From S5-327 sp965116015 (GTDB lineage Bacteria > Chloroflexota > Dehalococcoidia > Lucifugimonadales > Australimonadaceae), in the NCBI GenBank assembly GCA_965116015.1, contig OZ220477.1, forward strand, positions 620,001 through 684,000: a stretch of 64,000 bases of DNA, in the 5' to 3' direction. Position 1 is the first letter of the stretch. Each line of letters starts with the position of its first letter. The position numbers and the translations under genes were made by a program. Under the pieces are notes generated by a model that was not told where the DNA came from, did no database searches, and worked only from the letters and a program-made list of their open reading frames with translations. Shown one piece after another: positions 43,025 through 51,223 of this stretch.

Positions 43025-44179
43025 ATGACCACTGTCGACCTCAGGGAGGCGGAGCTTCCCGACAAGATGGATCTCTGGGAGGCGGGAGACCCTTACTTCG
43101 ACTGGATCCAGCGCGAGGGGGTGAAGCGCATCGTCGAGTACAAGTTCGAAGATCTCAACGATGTCGAACTCGGCGATTGGGAGCGCAAGGGAGGAAAGGG
43201 CGCCGTCATCAACATCCCCAACGGCTTCCTGCCCAACGACGCGCACCTCGTCGAGATCAAGCCCGGAGGGAAGTCTGAGCCCGAGCGCCATATGTACGAG
43301 GAGGTGATGTACGTAGTGTCGGGCAGGGGAGCCACCAGCGTTTGGCTCGACGAAGGGCAGAAGTCGACGTTCGAGTGGGCGGCGGGCAGTCTGCTCGTCA
43401 TTCCCCTCAACGCCTCGTACCAGCACTTCAACGGCAGCGGCGCGGAGCCTGCGCGCTACGTTTCAATGACCAATGCGCCGCCCGTGATGCGGATGTTCCG
43501 GAGCCACGAGTTCGTCTTCGGCAATCCCTTCACGTTCACCGACCGCTTCTCTGGCGAGGACGAGGACTTCTTCAACGGGCAGGGCACACTCTATCGCCGC
43601 AAGGGATCCAAGTTCGGAACGATGTGGAAGACCAACTTCGTGCCCAACGCCGACATTATGAAGCTGTGGCAGTACCGCGACCGCGGCGCCGGCGGCATCA
43701 ACACGCACTTCGACCTTGCGGGAAACGTAACGGGCGCGCACATCTCCGAGTTCCCTGTCGGCACCTACAAGAAGGGGCACCGGCACGGCCCCGGCGCTCA
43801 CCTCGTCATCCTGGGCGGCGTCGGCTTCTCGATGCTGTGGTGGGACAACGAGGCGAAGAACTACGAGGTCGCCCCGTGGAAGAAGGGGGGGATGGTCATC
43901 GTTCCCGCCGACGCGACGTTCCATCAGCACTTCAACACGGGCCCTGAACCCGCGCGCTACCTCGCGCTCCGCAGCGGCGACGGCCAGCCTAGCCAGTGGG
44001 GCGAGTCCAACGTCAGCATCAAGGAAGGCGGCATGCAGATCGAGTACGAGGATGAAGACCCGGAGATACACCGCATCTTCGAGTCCGAGCTCGCCTTGCA
44101 CGGCGCCCCATGCCGTATGAAGGCGTTCATTCCCTACTGCGCTGGCGTCGTCGGCCCCACCAGCGAGCGCGACACCTAG
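43025..44179 (+). CDS. Two-domain cupin protein, paralogue of the gene at 33362
   Basis: This 384-aa bicupin starts at ATG 43025 behind GGAGGAGCC. It parallels its paralogue through DWERKGGKGAVINI, PGGKSEPERHMYEEV, HFNGSGAEPARYVSMTNAPPVMRMFR, YKKGHRHGPGAHLVIL and GGMQIEYEDEDPEIHRIFESELA. In the first barrel the HQHF strand reads YQHF, so one metal ligand differs. Both copies share the FIPYCxGV end. A hairpin follows. Confidence 0.8.
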   Translation: MTTVDLREAELPDKMDLWEAGDPYFDWIQREGVKRIVEYKFEDLNDVELGDWERKGGKGAVINIPNGFLPNDAHLVEIKPGGKSEPERHMYEEVMYVVSGRGATSVWLDEGQKSTFEWAAGSLLVIPLNASYQHFNGSGAEPARYVSMTNAPPVMRMFRSHEFVFGNPFTFTDRFSGEDEDFFNGQGTLYRRKGSKFGTMWKTNFVPNADIMKLWQYRDRGAGGINTHFDLAGNVTGAHISEFPVGTYKKGHRHGPGAHLVILGGVGFSMLWWDNEAKNYEVAPWKKGGMVIVPADATFHQHFNTGPEPARYLALRSGDGQPSQWGESNVSIKEGGMQIEYEDEDPEIHRIFESELALHGAPCRMKAFIPYCAGVVGPTSERDT

Positions 44180-44201
44180 CCTCCCGCGCACAGGCTTCCG
44201 G

Positions 44202-44233
44202 CTCCTCCTCGCTCAGCAGGGCGAGGGGAGGAG
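44202..44233 (+). terminator. Terminator-like hairpin after the second bicupin
   Basis: CTCCTCCTCGC (44202-44212) pairs with GCGAGGGGAGGAG (44221-44233) with a two-base bulge and an 8-nt loop, 22 bp after the stop. No T run. Confidence 0.45.
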
Positions 44234-44422
44234 TCGGGGCGCCGGGGATTCATCGCGGGCGCCGACGCTGCATCACGCGCACAGGGACGCCGCCTACCCA
44301 GCCTCTAGCGTCGGCAGTAATCGCCCGCTGCATCAGGCGCGCAGGCTGTCGGTCTGGCGCCGTTGTCCGGTCAGCGCGCCGCCGCTGCCCCTCTCCCCGC
44401 TCGTATGCGCGTACAGGAGAGG

Positions 44423-44860
44423 CTAGTTGCAGCGGCTCTCGTCAACGCTCGCCAGCACGTTCTCCGCAGCCTTGACCGCCCCCTCAGTCGCCCCGAGCGC
44501 GGATTTGGCGACGTCTATCAGCGCCTCCAGCGGCGCAGTCAGGATGTCGAGGCCGAGGGAGGCTGCGCCGCCCGCTATCTCTCCCACGCGGTCGAGGATG
44601 CCGCTCAACGAGCCGCCAAGCTCGCTCGGAGCGTCTGTGGCGATCGCCAGGAATCCCTCAGCCCTCTCCAGCCACTCGGTCAGCGTGGCGATGAGCTGCC
44701 GCCCTTCTCGAGCCGCCGTTTGCATCGGGCCAACGGCGGCGCAGATCTCCTCCCACGGGATGAGCACGTTGATGACGACGAGAACGACGCCGGCGCCAAC
44801 CAGGGCCGCCAGCAGGAACCCAGCCGCCGACCCAACAAAGAACGTTCCGATCTTTCCCAC
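44423..44860 (-). CDS. Single-span membrane protein of unknown function
   Basis: This 145-aa protein starts at GTG 44860-44858 with AGAGGAG upstream. One hydrophobic segment (about residues 8-36) anchors it; the remainder is Ala/Leu-rich amphipathic helix with several LxxxA heptad-like repeats and ends in SRCN. It lies 52 bp downstream of the Rieske oxygenase gene on the same strand. No family recognised. Confidence 0.55.
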   Translation of the reverse strand: MGKIGTFFVGSAAGFLLAALVGAGVVLVVINVLIPWEEICAAVGPMQTAAREGRQLIATLTEWLERAEGFLAIATDAPSELGGSLSGILDRVGEIAGGAASLGLDILTAPLEALIDVAKSALGATEGAVKAAENVLASVDESRCN

Positions 44861-44912
44861 GAATCCACACTCCTCTACGCCTGGCGGTTGGCGTCTCGGC
44901 TAGTCGTGTCGG

Positions 44913-46175
44913 CTACAGGCCGACCTCCCGCCACTCAGGCAACTTCGCGCCTGCTCCGGAGAGAATCGTCTCGACATCCGGCTTGCGGGGCACGGAGTCC
45001 TTGAACGGGCCGCCTGTGCCCTCGTAGCCCGGGTAGCGGAACTCCTCGATGGGGAGGACGATGATCTCGTTCTCCTCGGGATTCCGCCAAACGTTCAGCG
45101 GCTCGCCGCCGTCCTCCACTATGCGCGCCTGCTGGTCGAGCAGCCGCCGGTAGAGGATGATGCCGATGTCCGACACTCCCAGATGCTCGGTCGTGCGGTC
45201 GCTGATGGCGCCCTGGATCACCCACGCCGTGATGTCCTGTCCCATCACGTAGTCGCGCTTGATCGTGCCGTCGGGGAAGTACAGCGGCATATCTTCATGC
45301 GGCACGGAGTCGGGCTCTGTTTCGCCGTCGGACAGGTGGCGGAACTCGTAGCGGAAGTGCAGCGTGTGCGTGTCGTCGACTGGCACACGGAATTGCAGAT
45401 TGCTCTGCACACGCAGAATGTTCGGGAAGAGCACGGGATGTCCGATGCGCCAGTGGTCGTCCTGCTCGGTCTCGTCGCCGACGAGCCGGCGCTTGATGAC
45501 GCCGTAGTCTGTGAGCTCGAACCCTATCTTCTTGTGGTCGGCTCCACGGTTCGATGTGCGGATGTTCCACGCGTTGCGCTCCTCCAGCGGCTTCAGGCGG
45601 TTCATCTGCCAGCCTCCCCAGTAGCGGTGCAGCCACTGGAAGTGCAGAGGGTCGAGGGAGTTCTCCTGGCACTGCAGCCAGTTGCACGGTAGCAGGGTGG
45701 AGTAGACGTTCTTCACGCCCGGCCACGCCATAATGTCCCATCGCGGCAGCAAGGGCGCGGGCTCCGGCCCCATATACGCGAAGATCAGCCCTCCAAGCTC
45801 CTGAACCTTGTATACGCGGATGCGCACCTTCTCCTTGAACTTCGATCCTTCCGGCTCCGACGGCTGATCGACGCACTGCCCGCGCTCGTTGAAGATCCAC
45901 CCGTGGTACGCGCAGCGGATGCCGTTCGCTTCCGGAACGCCGTAGGAGAGGTTGGCCTTGCGGTGCGCGCAGCTTGGCTCGATCAGGCCGAGCACGCCGC
46001 TTGCGTCGCGGTAGAGCACGAGGTCTTCGCCGAGCAGGCGCACTTCTTTCGTTGGGTTGTCGGCGTCGAGCTGCGCGCTTGCCGCGACGGGGTGCCAGTA
46101 GCGTCGCATCAGCTCGCCCATCGCCGTGCCGGGCCCGACCTGCGTCAAGCGGTCGTTCATCTCTTTCGACAGCAT
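44913..46175 (-). CDS. Rieske non-heme iron oxygenase, phthalate-dioxygenase-like alpha subunit
   Basis: This 420-aa oxygenase starts at ATG 46175-46173 behind AAGGAGGCC. The Rieske 2Fe-2S ligands are Cys/His in PSCAHRKANL and Cys/His in RCAYHGW. The catalytic iron site is in ENSLDPLHFQWLH. Relatives hydroxylate or O-demethylate aromatic acids (phthalate 4,5-dioxygenase, vanillate and DDVA demethylases). No reductase or ferredoxin partner is visible here, so electrons must come from elsewhere. Confidence 0.9.
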   Translation of the reverse strand: MLSKEMNDRLTQVGPGTAMGELMRRYWHPVAASAQLDADNPTKEVRLLGEDLVLYRDASGVLGLIEPSCAHRKANLSYGVPEANGIRCAYHGWIFNERGQCVDQPSEPEGSKFKEKVRIRVYKVQELGGLIFAYMGPEPAPLLPRWDIMAWPGVKNVYSTLLPCNWLQCQENSLDPLHFQWLHRYWGGWQMNRLKPLEERNAWNIRTSNRGADHKKIGFELTDYGVIKRRLVGDETEQDDHWRIGHPVLFPNILRVQSNLQFRVPVDDTHTLHFRYEFRHLSDGETEPDSVPHEDMPLYFPDGTIKRDYVMGQDITAWVIQGAISDRTTEHLGVSDIGIILYRRLLDQQARIVEDGGEPLNVWRNPEENEIIVLPIEEFRYPGYEGTGGPFKDSVPRKPDVETILSGAGAKLPEWREVGL

Positions 46176-46260
46176 TGTGGGCCTCCTTGGAGGGAATCCT
46201 CGCCAATCATACCAGAGCTGCGGCGCGTATCGCAGAGCTCGCGTTGCGGTCGCCGCGCCC

Positions 46261-46920
46261 TTAGCGCGGATGTCCCAGCGCGTCGATGAGCCACTCCCTG
46301 AGCAGCGCCCGAATCTCGCCGGCGCACTCGCGCAGGCCGTGCCCCGCGCCGGGAAACACGACCAGCCGCTTGGGCTCCGGCGCCCAGGAGAATACCGTCT
46401 CCGCGCTCGACAGAGGCAGAACGGCGTCCGCCTCGCCGTGCGCGAGCAGCAACGGCCTGCCGTTCAGCAGCGCCGCGTCTTCGGCGCCCATCGTCTGCGT
46501 CGACAGCGCAGCAACCGCCCGCGCGTGCGTCGTGTACCGCGACGCGGATATCACGACTCCGCCGCCGAACGAGTGCCCTACGAGCGCCACGCGCGGGTAG
46601 CCGATGTTCGCCATATGCCATACGGCTGCGAGCACGTCCAGCGTCGACTCGTCGAGGTTCGCCGGAAGCCGGTAGTCGACGCGCAATCCGGCGATTCCCT
46701 CCGCCGCAAGGCCGACTGCGAGGTCGCGGTACAGTCCATCCGCAGGGCCGGAGAAGCCGCCGCGCGCGCCTCCCGCCCACACGACGCCTACCCCCGCAGG
46801 TTCCGGGGGACGGTGCAGAATGCACGCCACATCGCCCCTTGTCGTGCGCAGCGTCAGCCCGTCGCCTGGCTCGCCCTCGGTCGCGGGCGACGCCTCGGCG
46901 CCGAGCAGCTCAATTGACAT
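46261..46920 (-). CDS. Alpha/beta hydrolase, dienelactone-hydrolase-like
   Basis: This 219-aa hydrolase uses ATG 46920-46918; a GTG at 46965 would add 15 residues. The nucleophile sits in VGHSFGGG, the acid in AHGEADAVLP and the His in GAGHGLREC. It lies 85 bp upstream of the Rieske gene on the same strand and may hydrolyse a product of that pathway. Confidence 0.75.
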   Translation of the reverse strand: MSIELLGAEASPATEGEPGDGLTLRTTRGDVACILHRPPEPAGVGVVWAGGARGGFSGPADGLYRDLAVGLAAEGIAGLRVDYRLPANLDESTLDVLAAVWHMANIGYPRVALVGHSFGGGVVISASRYTTHARAVAALSTQTMGAEDAALLNGRPLLLAHGEADAVLPLSSAETVFSWAPEPKRLVVFPGAGHGLRECAGEIRALLREWLIDALGHPR

Positions 46921-47159
46921 CCGCTCGTACAGCGGAGAGCGCGGGGAATCGTCCGAGCCAAGCACGGCGGCATAGTACGAGAGCGCAGACTAGCGAGTCC
47001 ACCACCTTCCTATCGCCCGTTCCCTGTCGCGCTATGCTGAAGTTGACCCGCCGCCGTTCAAGCCGCACAATCCCGCCCAGCCAAGCGGGCGTTTCCCGGG
47101 AGGTTCCGGGAGCTCCGCAAGGGGGAGACGGGAACGGAGGGAGAGAGGAGCAATCGGCT

Positions 47160-47843
47160 ATGACAGCCATGGTGGACAACCAAGCGTTCGTGCGCCAGCT
47201 CATCGACGAGGTGGTGCAGCCGGCGTCCGACCGCGTGATGGAGAGCCGCTACTTCTCTGATCTGCGCTCCGGAGCGCTTACGATGCGCCGCTTGCAGGGA
47301 TACGCCCTTCAGCACACGTGGTTCAACCGCGCACTCCTGAAGGCGGGCGCAGTCCGCATGATCCGCGCCGCCGACCCGGCGGCGTTCGCCGCCGCGCTCG
47401 AGGGCGTCGTCGCGGAGCACGACCACCCCGATCTCTGCCAGCAGTTCGGCGTCAACATCGGGCTCTCCGAGCGCGATTTCGCCGATGTCGTTCCCGTCTA
47501 CGACGTGCTATGCCACACGAGCGTCATCATCGCCTCGTCGCTCATCAGCGCGTCTCCGCTCGCAGGGCGCACATCCGGGCTCACGAACGAGACCATCGTG
47601 CAGCGCTACTCCACAGAGCTCTTCAACTGCCTCCAGCAGGCGCCCTACAACATCCCCGCCGGCGATCTCGAGTTCTTCCGCATCCATGGCGTCGTCGACA
47701 TCGATCACGCCGCCGACGCCGCCGAGGCGATCGCGGCCGGGATCAGCTCCGACCGCGACCGTCAGCTCGTGTGGGATGCGGCTGAAACGCAGGCGCGCCT
47801 CAAACTCGCCAAGTTCGAGGGCATCTACGACGCCTACGCCTAG
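47160..47843 (+). CDS. Heme-oxygenase-like diiron oxygenase (HDO/CADD/PqqC fold)
   Basis: This 227-aa helical protein starts at ATG 47160 behind GAGAGGAG. Residues E81 and/or E86 with H87 or H89 in EGVVAEHDHPD, and H176-x3-D180-x2-H183 in FRIHGVVDIDHA, match the diiron ligand spacing of CADD-like HDO enzymes, which perform unusual oxygen-dependent reactions. It is followed 64 bp later by a small cupin. The substrate is unknown. Confidence 0.75.
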   Translation: MTAMVDNQAFVRQLIDEVVQPASDRVMESRYFSDLRSGALTMRRLQGYALQHTWFNRALLKAGAVRMIRAADPAAFAAALEGVVAEHDHPDLCQQFGVNIGLSERDFADVVPVYDVLCHTSVIIASSLISASPLAGRTSGLTNETIVQRYSTELFNCLQQAPYNIPAGDLEFFRIHGVVDIDHAADAAEAIAAGISSDRDRQLVWDAAETQARLKLAKFEGIYDAYA

Positions 47844-47907
47844 ACTCCAGCCGGGAAAAGGAATCCCCGCGCCCGAGGGCGAGCAGGGGACAAGGAGAAC
47901 GACCGCA

Positions 47908-48267
47908 ATGCAAGCGCGCAAGATCAGCGAAATCCCCAAGGAGTCGGCCGCCGGCCCGCTCTTCACCAGCGACGACGTAAGCCGGCAGCCGCTCGCCCCC
48001 GACAGCAGCGACTTCAACGCAAGCGTCGTCAGCTTCGGCGACGGCGTCCGCAACAAGTTCCACTACCACGAGAGCGACCAGCTCCTGATCGTCACCGAGG
48101 GGGCGGGCGTCGTCGCGACGGAGAGCGAACGCGTCGAGGTTGGCGTGGGGGATGTCGTGTTCGCTCCCGCTGGCGAGAAGCACTGGCACGGCGCGCTCCC
48201 GGGCGGGTCGTTCGCTCACATCACCGTAACCCGCAAGGGCTCGCAGACCACGCAAACCGAAGAGTAG
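47908..48267 (+). CDS. Small cupin protein
   Basis: This 119-aa cupin starts at ATG 47908 behind CAAGGAGAA. FHYHESDQLLIVTEGAGVV is motif 1 (HxH, E/D ligands) and VFAPAGEKHWHGAL is motif 2 with His. It probably belongs with the preceding diiron protein in one transcript. It is convergent with the ABM-like gene, 2 bp apart. Confidence 0.78.
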   Translation: MQARKISEIPKESAAGPLFTSDDVSRQPLAPDSSDFNASVVSFGDGVRNKFHYHESDQLLIVTEGAGVVATESERVEVGVGDVVFAPAGEKHWHGALPGGSFAHITVTRKGSQTTQTEE

Positions 48268-48269
48268 GG

Positions 48270-48578
48270 CTATCCCGTCGGGTGATCTGCGTAGTCCAGC
48301 TGATAGCTCTCGGTGGAGGGGTGGCGTCCGAGCAGCGGTTCGAGTAGTTCGAGCTGCCGCGCAGAGGGCCCGTCGGCGTCGCTGGAGCGCAGCGGGTCGT
48401 CGCTCTCCCACAGCGAGATGAGGAGTCCCTTGCCGCGTTGCGTTCGCATCAGGTAGCAGCCTCCGTAGCCGGGCTGCTTGCGCATCTCGGGGACGACGCT
48501 TCGCTCGAACACGCGCTGCGCCTCGGCGAACTCCTCTTCGGTTGCGACGACATCAAACCGTGTAACTCGCGCGCGCAT
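48270..48578 (-). CDS. Antibiotic biosynthesis monooxygenase-like (ABM) protein
   Basis: This 102-aa dimeric alpha/beta-barrel protein starts at ATG 48578-48576 behind GGAGGG. VTRFDVVATEEEFAEA, PGYGGCYLMRTQRGKGLLISLWES is the usual ABM strand pattern. Members oxidise quinone-like compounds or degrade heme; its substrate cannot be told. Confidence 0.65.
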   Translation of the reverse strand: MRARVTRFDVVATEEEFAEAQRVFERSVVPEMRKQPGYGGCYLMRTQRGKGLLISLWESDDPLRSSDADGPSARQLELLEPLLGRHPSTESYQLDYADHPTG

Positions 48579-48786
48579 AGCATCCCTCCGCGCTCCTAAC
48601 CTTATCATCGCGCAGCGCGCCCCCCGCCGCGAGGAGCCGCCCCGACTTCTACGCCGGCGCCCTCCCCAGGCTGCCCGCCTCGGACGGCGGAGCCGCTCCC
48701 GCGGACGCTCGCATCGCCCGCTTGACCGCGGGCGCCGGCGGCGCCAAGCTTACGGCGTCTGCTCAAGTGCGCCAAAGGAGGCAGCT

Positions 48787-49518
48787 ATGGCCGAGCGCGT
48801 GTGGGAGAAGCACCTCAGTGAAGCCGATCGCGAACACGTCGCCGCCAGCGGCCACCGAGCCAAAGGGTTCGGCTCGCGCCCAGCCCTGCTTATGATCGAC
48901 CTCTACCGGTGGGTCTTCGGCGACCGGCCGCAGCCGCTTATGGAGGCTGTCAAGACGTGGCCAGGCAGCTGCGGGCTCGCCGCGTGGGAATCGCTCCCTC
49001 ACATCCAGCGGCTGCTCGCCGCCGCCCGCGAATCGGGAATGCCCGTCGTTCACGTTACCGGCCTCCCGGAAGAGGAATCCGGCATTGCCGGTTGGGCGGC
49101 GTCCGGCAAGACGCGCCAGGGTCGCGCCGGCTATATGGGCGGCGGCAGCGTCGATGGCAAGTACGACATCATCCCCGAACTCCAGCCGATCGAAGGCGAA
49201 GCGTTCCTCCGAAAGGCCTCGCCGAGCGCCTTCTGGGGCACTCCCATCAACGGACACCTCACCGCGCTGGGCGTCGACACGCTCATCGTGGCTGGCGAGA
49301 GCACCAGCGGATGCGTCCGCGCATCGGTCGTCGACGGCTGCACGAGCCGCTACCGAATGGTGGTTGCGGAGGAGTGCGTGTTCGACCGCCACGAAGCTCC
49401 CCACGCCATCAACCTGTTCGATATGAACCAGAAGTACGCCGATGTCCTGCCTGTCGACGAGATCATCGAGTGGATGCGCTCCTGGCAGGCGCCCGAGGGC
49501 TACGGCGCCGCCGATTAG
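48787..49518 (+). CDS. Isochorismatase-family cysteine hydrolase
   Basis: This 243-aa enzyme starts at ATG 48787 behind AGGAGGCA. The catalytic Asp is in ALLMIDLY, Lys in LRKASPSAF and Cys in AGESTSGCVRAS. It is longer at the N-terminus than minimal isochorismatases and resembles N-carbamoylsarcosine amidases, which release ammonia and CO2. Two SDR genes follow on the same strand. Confidence 0.85.
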   Translation: MAERVWEKHLSEADREHVAASGHRAKGFGSRPALLMIDLYRWVFGDRPQPLMEAVKTWPGSCGLAAWESLPHIQRLLAAARESGMPVVHVTGLPEEESGIAGWAASGKTRQGRAGYMGGGSVDGKYDIIPELQPIEGEAFLRKASPSAFWGTPINGHLTALGVDTLIVAGESTSGCVRASVVDGCTSRYRMVVAEECVFDRHEAPHAINLFDMNQKYADVLPVDEIIEWMRSWQAPEGYGAAD

Positions 49519-49593
49519 CAACGCCGGCGTACGCCTCTGCTTGGGCGGAAAGTCTGCCGGCTGACCAGAAAAGGTCGGCGAGGAAAGGATGGA

Positions 49594-50355
49594 ATGATGG
49601 GCCGTCTCGACGAGCGCGTGATCATCATTACAGGGGGAGCGGCGGGCATCGGGCGCGCGTTCGCCGACGCCTTCTCGCGCGAGGGCGCCAAGGTCGCGCT
49701 CGCCGACATCAACGGGCCGGCGGCGGAGGCCTCCGCCGCCGAGATTAACGCCGCCGGCGGCGACGCGCTGGCCATCTCCGCCGACGTGTCCGATCAGGCG
49801 CAGACCGAGGCGATGGCCGCCGAAACCATCGCCCGGTTCGGCAAGATCGACGGCCTCGTGAACAATGCCGCCATTGCTCTCCGCGTTCGCCACACGCGCG
49901 CCCCTCTCGAAGAGCTGCCGATCGACGAGTTCGACCGTATGCTCGCGGTCAACCTCAAGGGCGTCTTTCTCTCATCCCGGGCAGTCGTTCCCCATATGAA
50001 AGCGCGCGGCTACGGCAAGATCGTCAATATGAGCTCCGGCACGTTCTTCAACGGACGCGAGAACCTCGCCCATTACGTCGCGTCCAAAGGCGGCGTCATC
50101 GCCTTCACGCGCGTCCTCGCCCGCGAGGTCGGCGATTGGAGCATCACGGTCAACTCCATCGCCCCCGGGCTCACGGCCAGCGAAACGGAAGAGCACAGCA
50201 TGGAGGAGTTCGCGCTCCGCGTTCCCAATCGCGCCATCAAGCGCATCGAGACGCCCGACGATCTCGTCGGCGCCGCCCTCTTCTTTATGTCCGCCGAGAG
50301 CGACTTCGTCTCCGGGCAGACGCTCGTCGTCGACGGCGGCGTCGCAGTTCACTAG
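49594..50355 (+). CDS. SDR-family oxidoreductase (tandem copy 1)
   Basis: This 253-aa enzyme starts at ATG 49594. TGGAAGIG cofactor loop, NNAA, Ser in NMSSGTFF, Tyr-x3-Lys in HYVASKGG, and a tail GQTLVVDGG are canonical. It is about half identical to the next gene, 18 bp away; the MKARGYGKIVNxSSGTFF segment is nearly the same, so the pair is a tandem duplication. Confidence 0.9.
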   Translation: MMGRLDERVIIITGGAAGIGRAFADAFSREGAKVALADINGPAAEASAAEINAAGGDALAISADVSDQAQTEAMAAETIARFGKIDGLVNNAAIALRVRHTRAPLEELPIDEFDRMLAVNLKGVFLSSRAVVPHMKARGYGKIVNMSSGTFFNGRENLAHYVASKGGVIAFTRVLAREVGDWSITVNSIAPGLTASETEEHSMEEFALRVPNRAIKRIETPDDLVGAALFFMSAESDFVSGQTLVVDGGVAVH

Positions 50356-50373
50356 TTCGCAAAGGAGCGCCGT

Positions 50374-51126
50374 ATGGGCAAGCTCGACGGTCGGGTCATC
50401 ATCGTAACGGGAGGCGCGCAGGGCATCGGGCGCGCGTTCGCCTTGCGCTTCGCTGAAGAGGGCGCGCGCGTCGTCATCGCCGACATCAACGGCCCGGCAG
50501 CCGAGCAGACCGCCGCGGAGATCGGCGAGGCGGGCGGCGAGGCGATCGCCGCCCCGACCGATGTCGCAGACCCCGACGCGACGCAGGCGATGGCGCAGGC
50601 GGCCATCGAGCGGTGGGGCCGCATCGACGGGCTAGTCAACAACGCGGCGTTCTTCCAGCGTCCCCAGGTCACCCGCGGGACGATTGAAGAGATCAGCCCC
50701 GAGGAGTGGGATCGCGTGATGGCGGTGAATGTGCGCGGGCCGTTCCTCTGCTGCCGCGCCGTGCTGCCGCATATGAAAGCGCGCGGCTACGGCAAGATCG
50801 TCAACATCAGCTCGGGCACGTTCTTCTCCGGACGCTCGTCCACGCAGTACGTCGCGTCCAAGGGCGCCGTCGTCGGCCTCACGCGCACTCTTGCCCGCGA
50901 AGTCGGCGATTTCGGCGTAACCGTCAACTCCATCGCCCCGGGCTCCACCGCCAGCGACCCCGAGCGCGACGAGTCGAACTATCAGGGCCGCGTCCCCGAC
51001 AGGGCGATCAAGCGCATCGAACGCCCGGCGGATCTCGCCGGCGCCGGCGTCTTCCTGATGTCCTCCGACAGCGACTTTATGACGGGCCAGACGATGATTG
51101 TCGACGGCGGCGCCGCCCTCAACTGA
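50374..51126 (+). CDS. SDR-family oxidoreductase (tandem copy 2)
   Basis: This 250-aa paralogue starts at ATG 50374 with AAAGGAG upstream. TGGAQGIG, NNAAFF, NISSGTFF, and QYVASKGA carry the cofactor and catalytic residues. The region after the active site (PGSTASDPERDESNYQGR) diverges from copy 1, suggesting a different substrate. The fusion dioxygenase follows after 97 bp. Confidence 0.9.
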   Translation: MGKLDGRVIIVTGGAQGIGRAFALRFAEEGARVVIADINGPAAEQTAAEIGEAGGEAIAAPTDVADPDATQAMAQAAIERWGRIDGLVNNAAFFQRPQVTRGTIEEISPEEWDRVMAVNVRGPFLCCRAVLPHMKARGYGKIVNISSGTFFSGRSSTQYVASKGAVVGLTRTLAREVGDFGVTVNSIAPGSTASDPERDESNYQGRVPDRAIKRIERPADLAGAGVFLMSSDSDFMTGQTMIVDGGAALN

Positions 51127-51223
51127 CAGTCGCGCTGGAGACGCAGCGCGGCTGGTATGCTGTAGGGCCGCAGGACGCGCGCCGAAAGCGCGTCGTCGAA
51201 CACTTACCGAAGGAGCGCGACTA

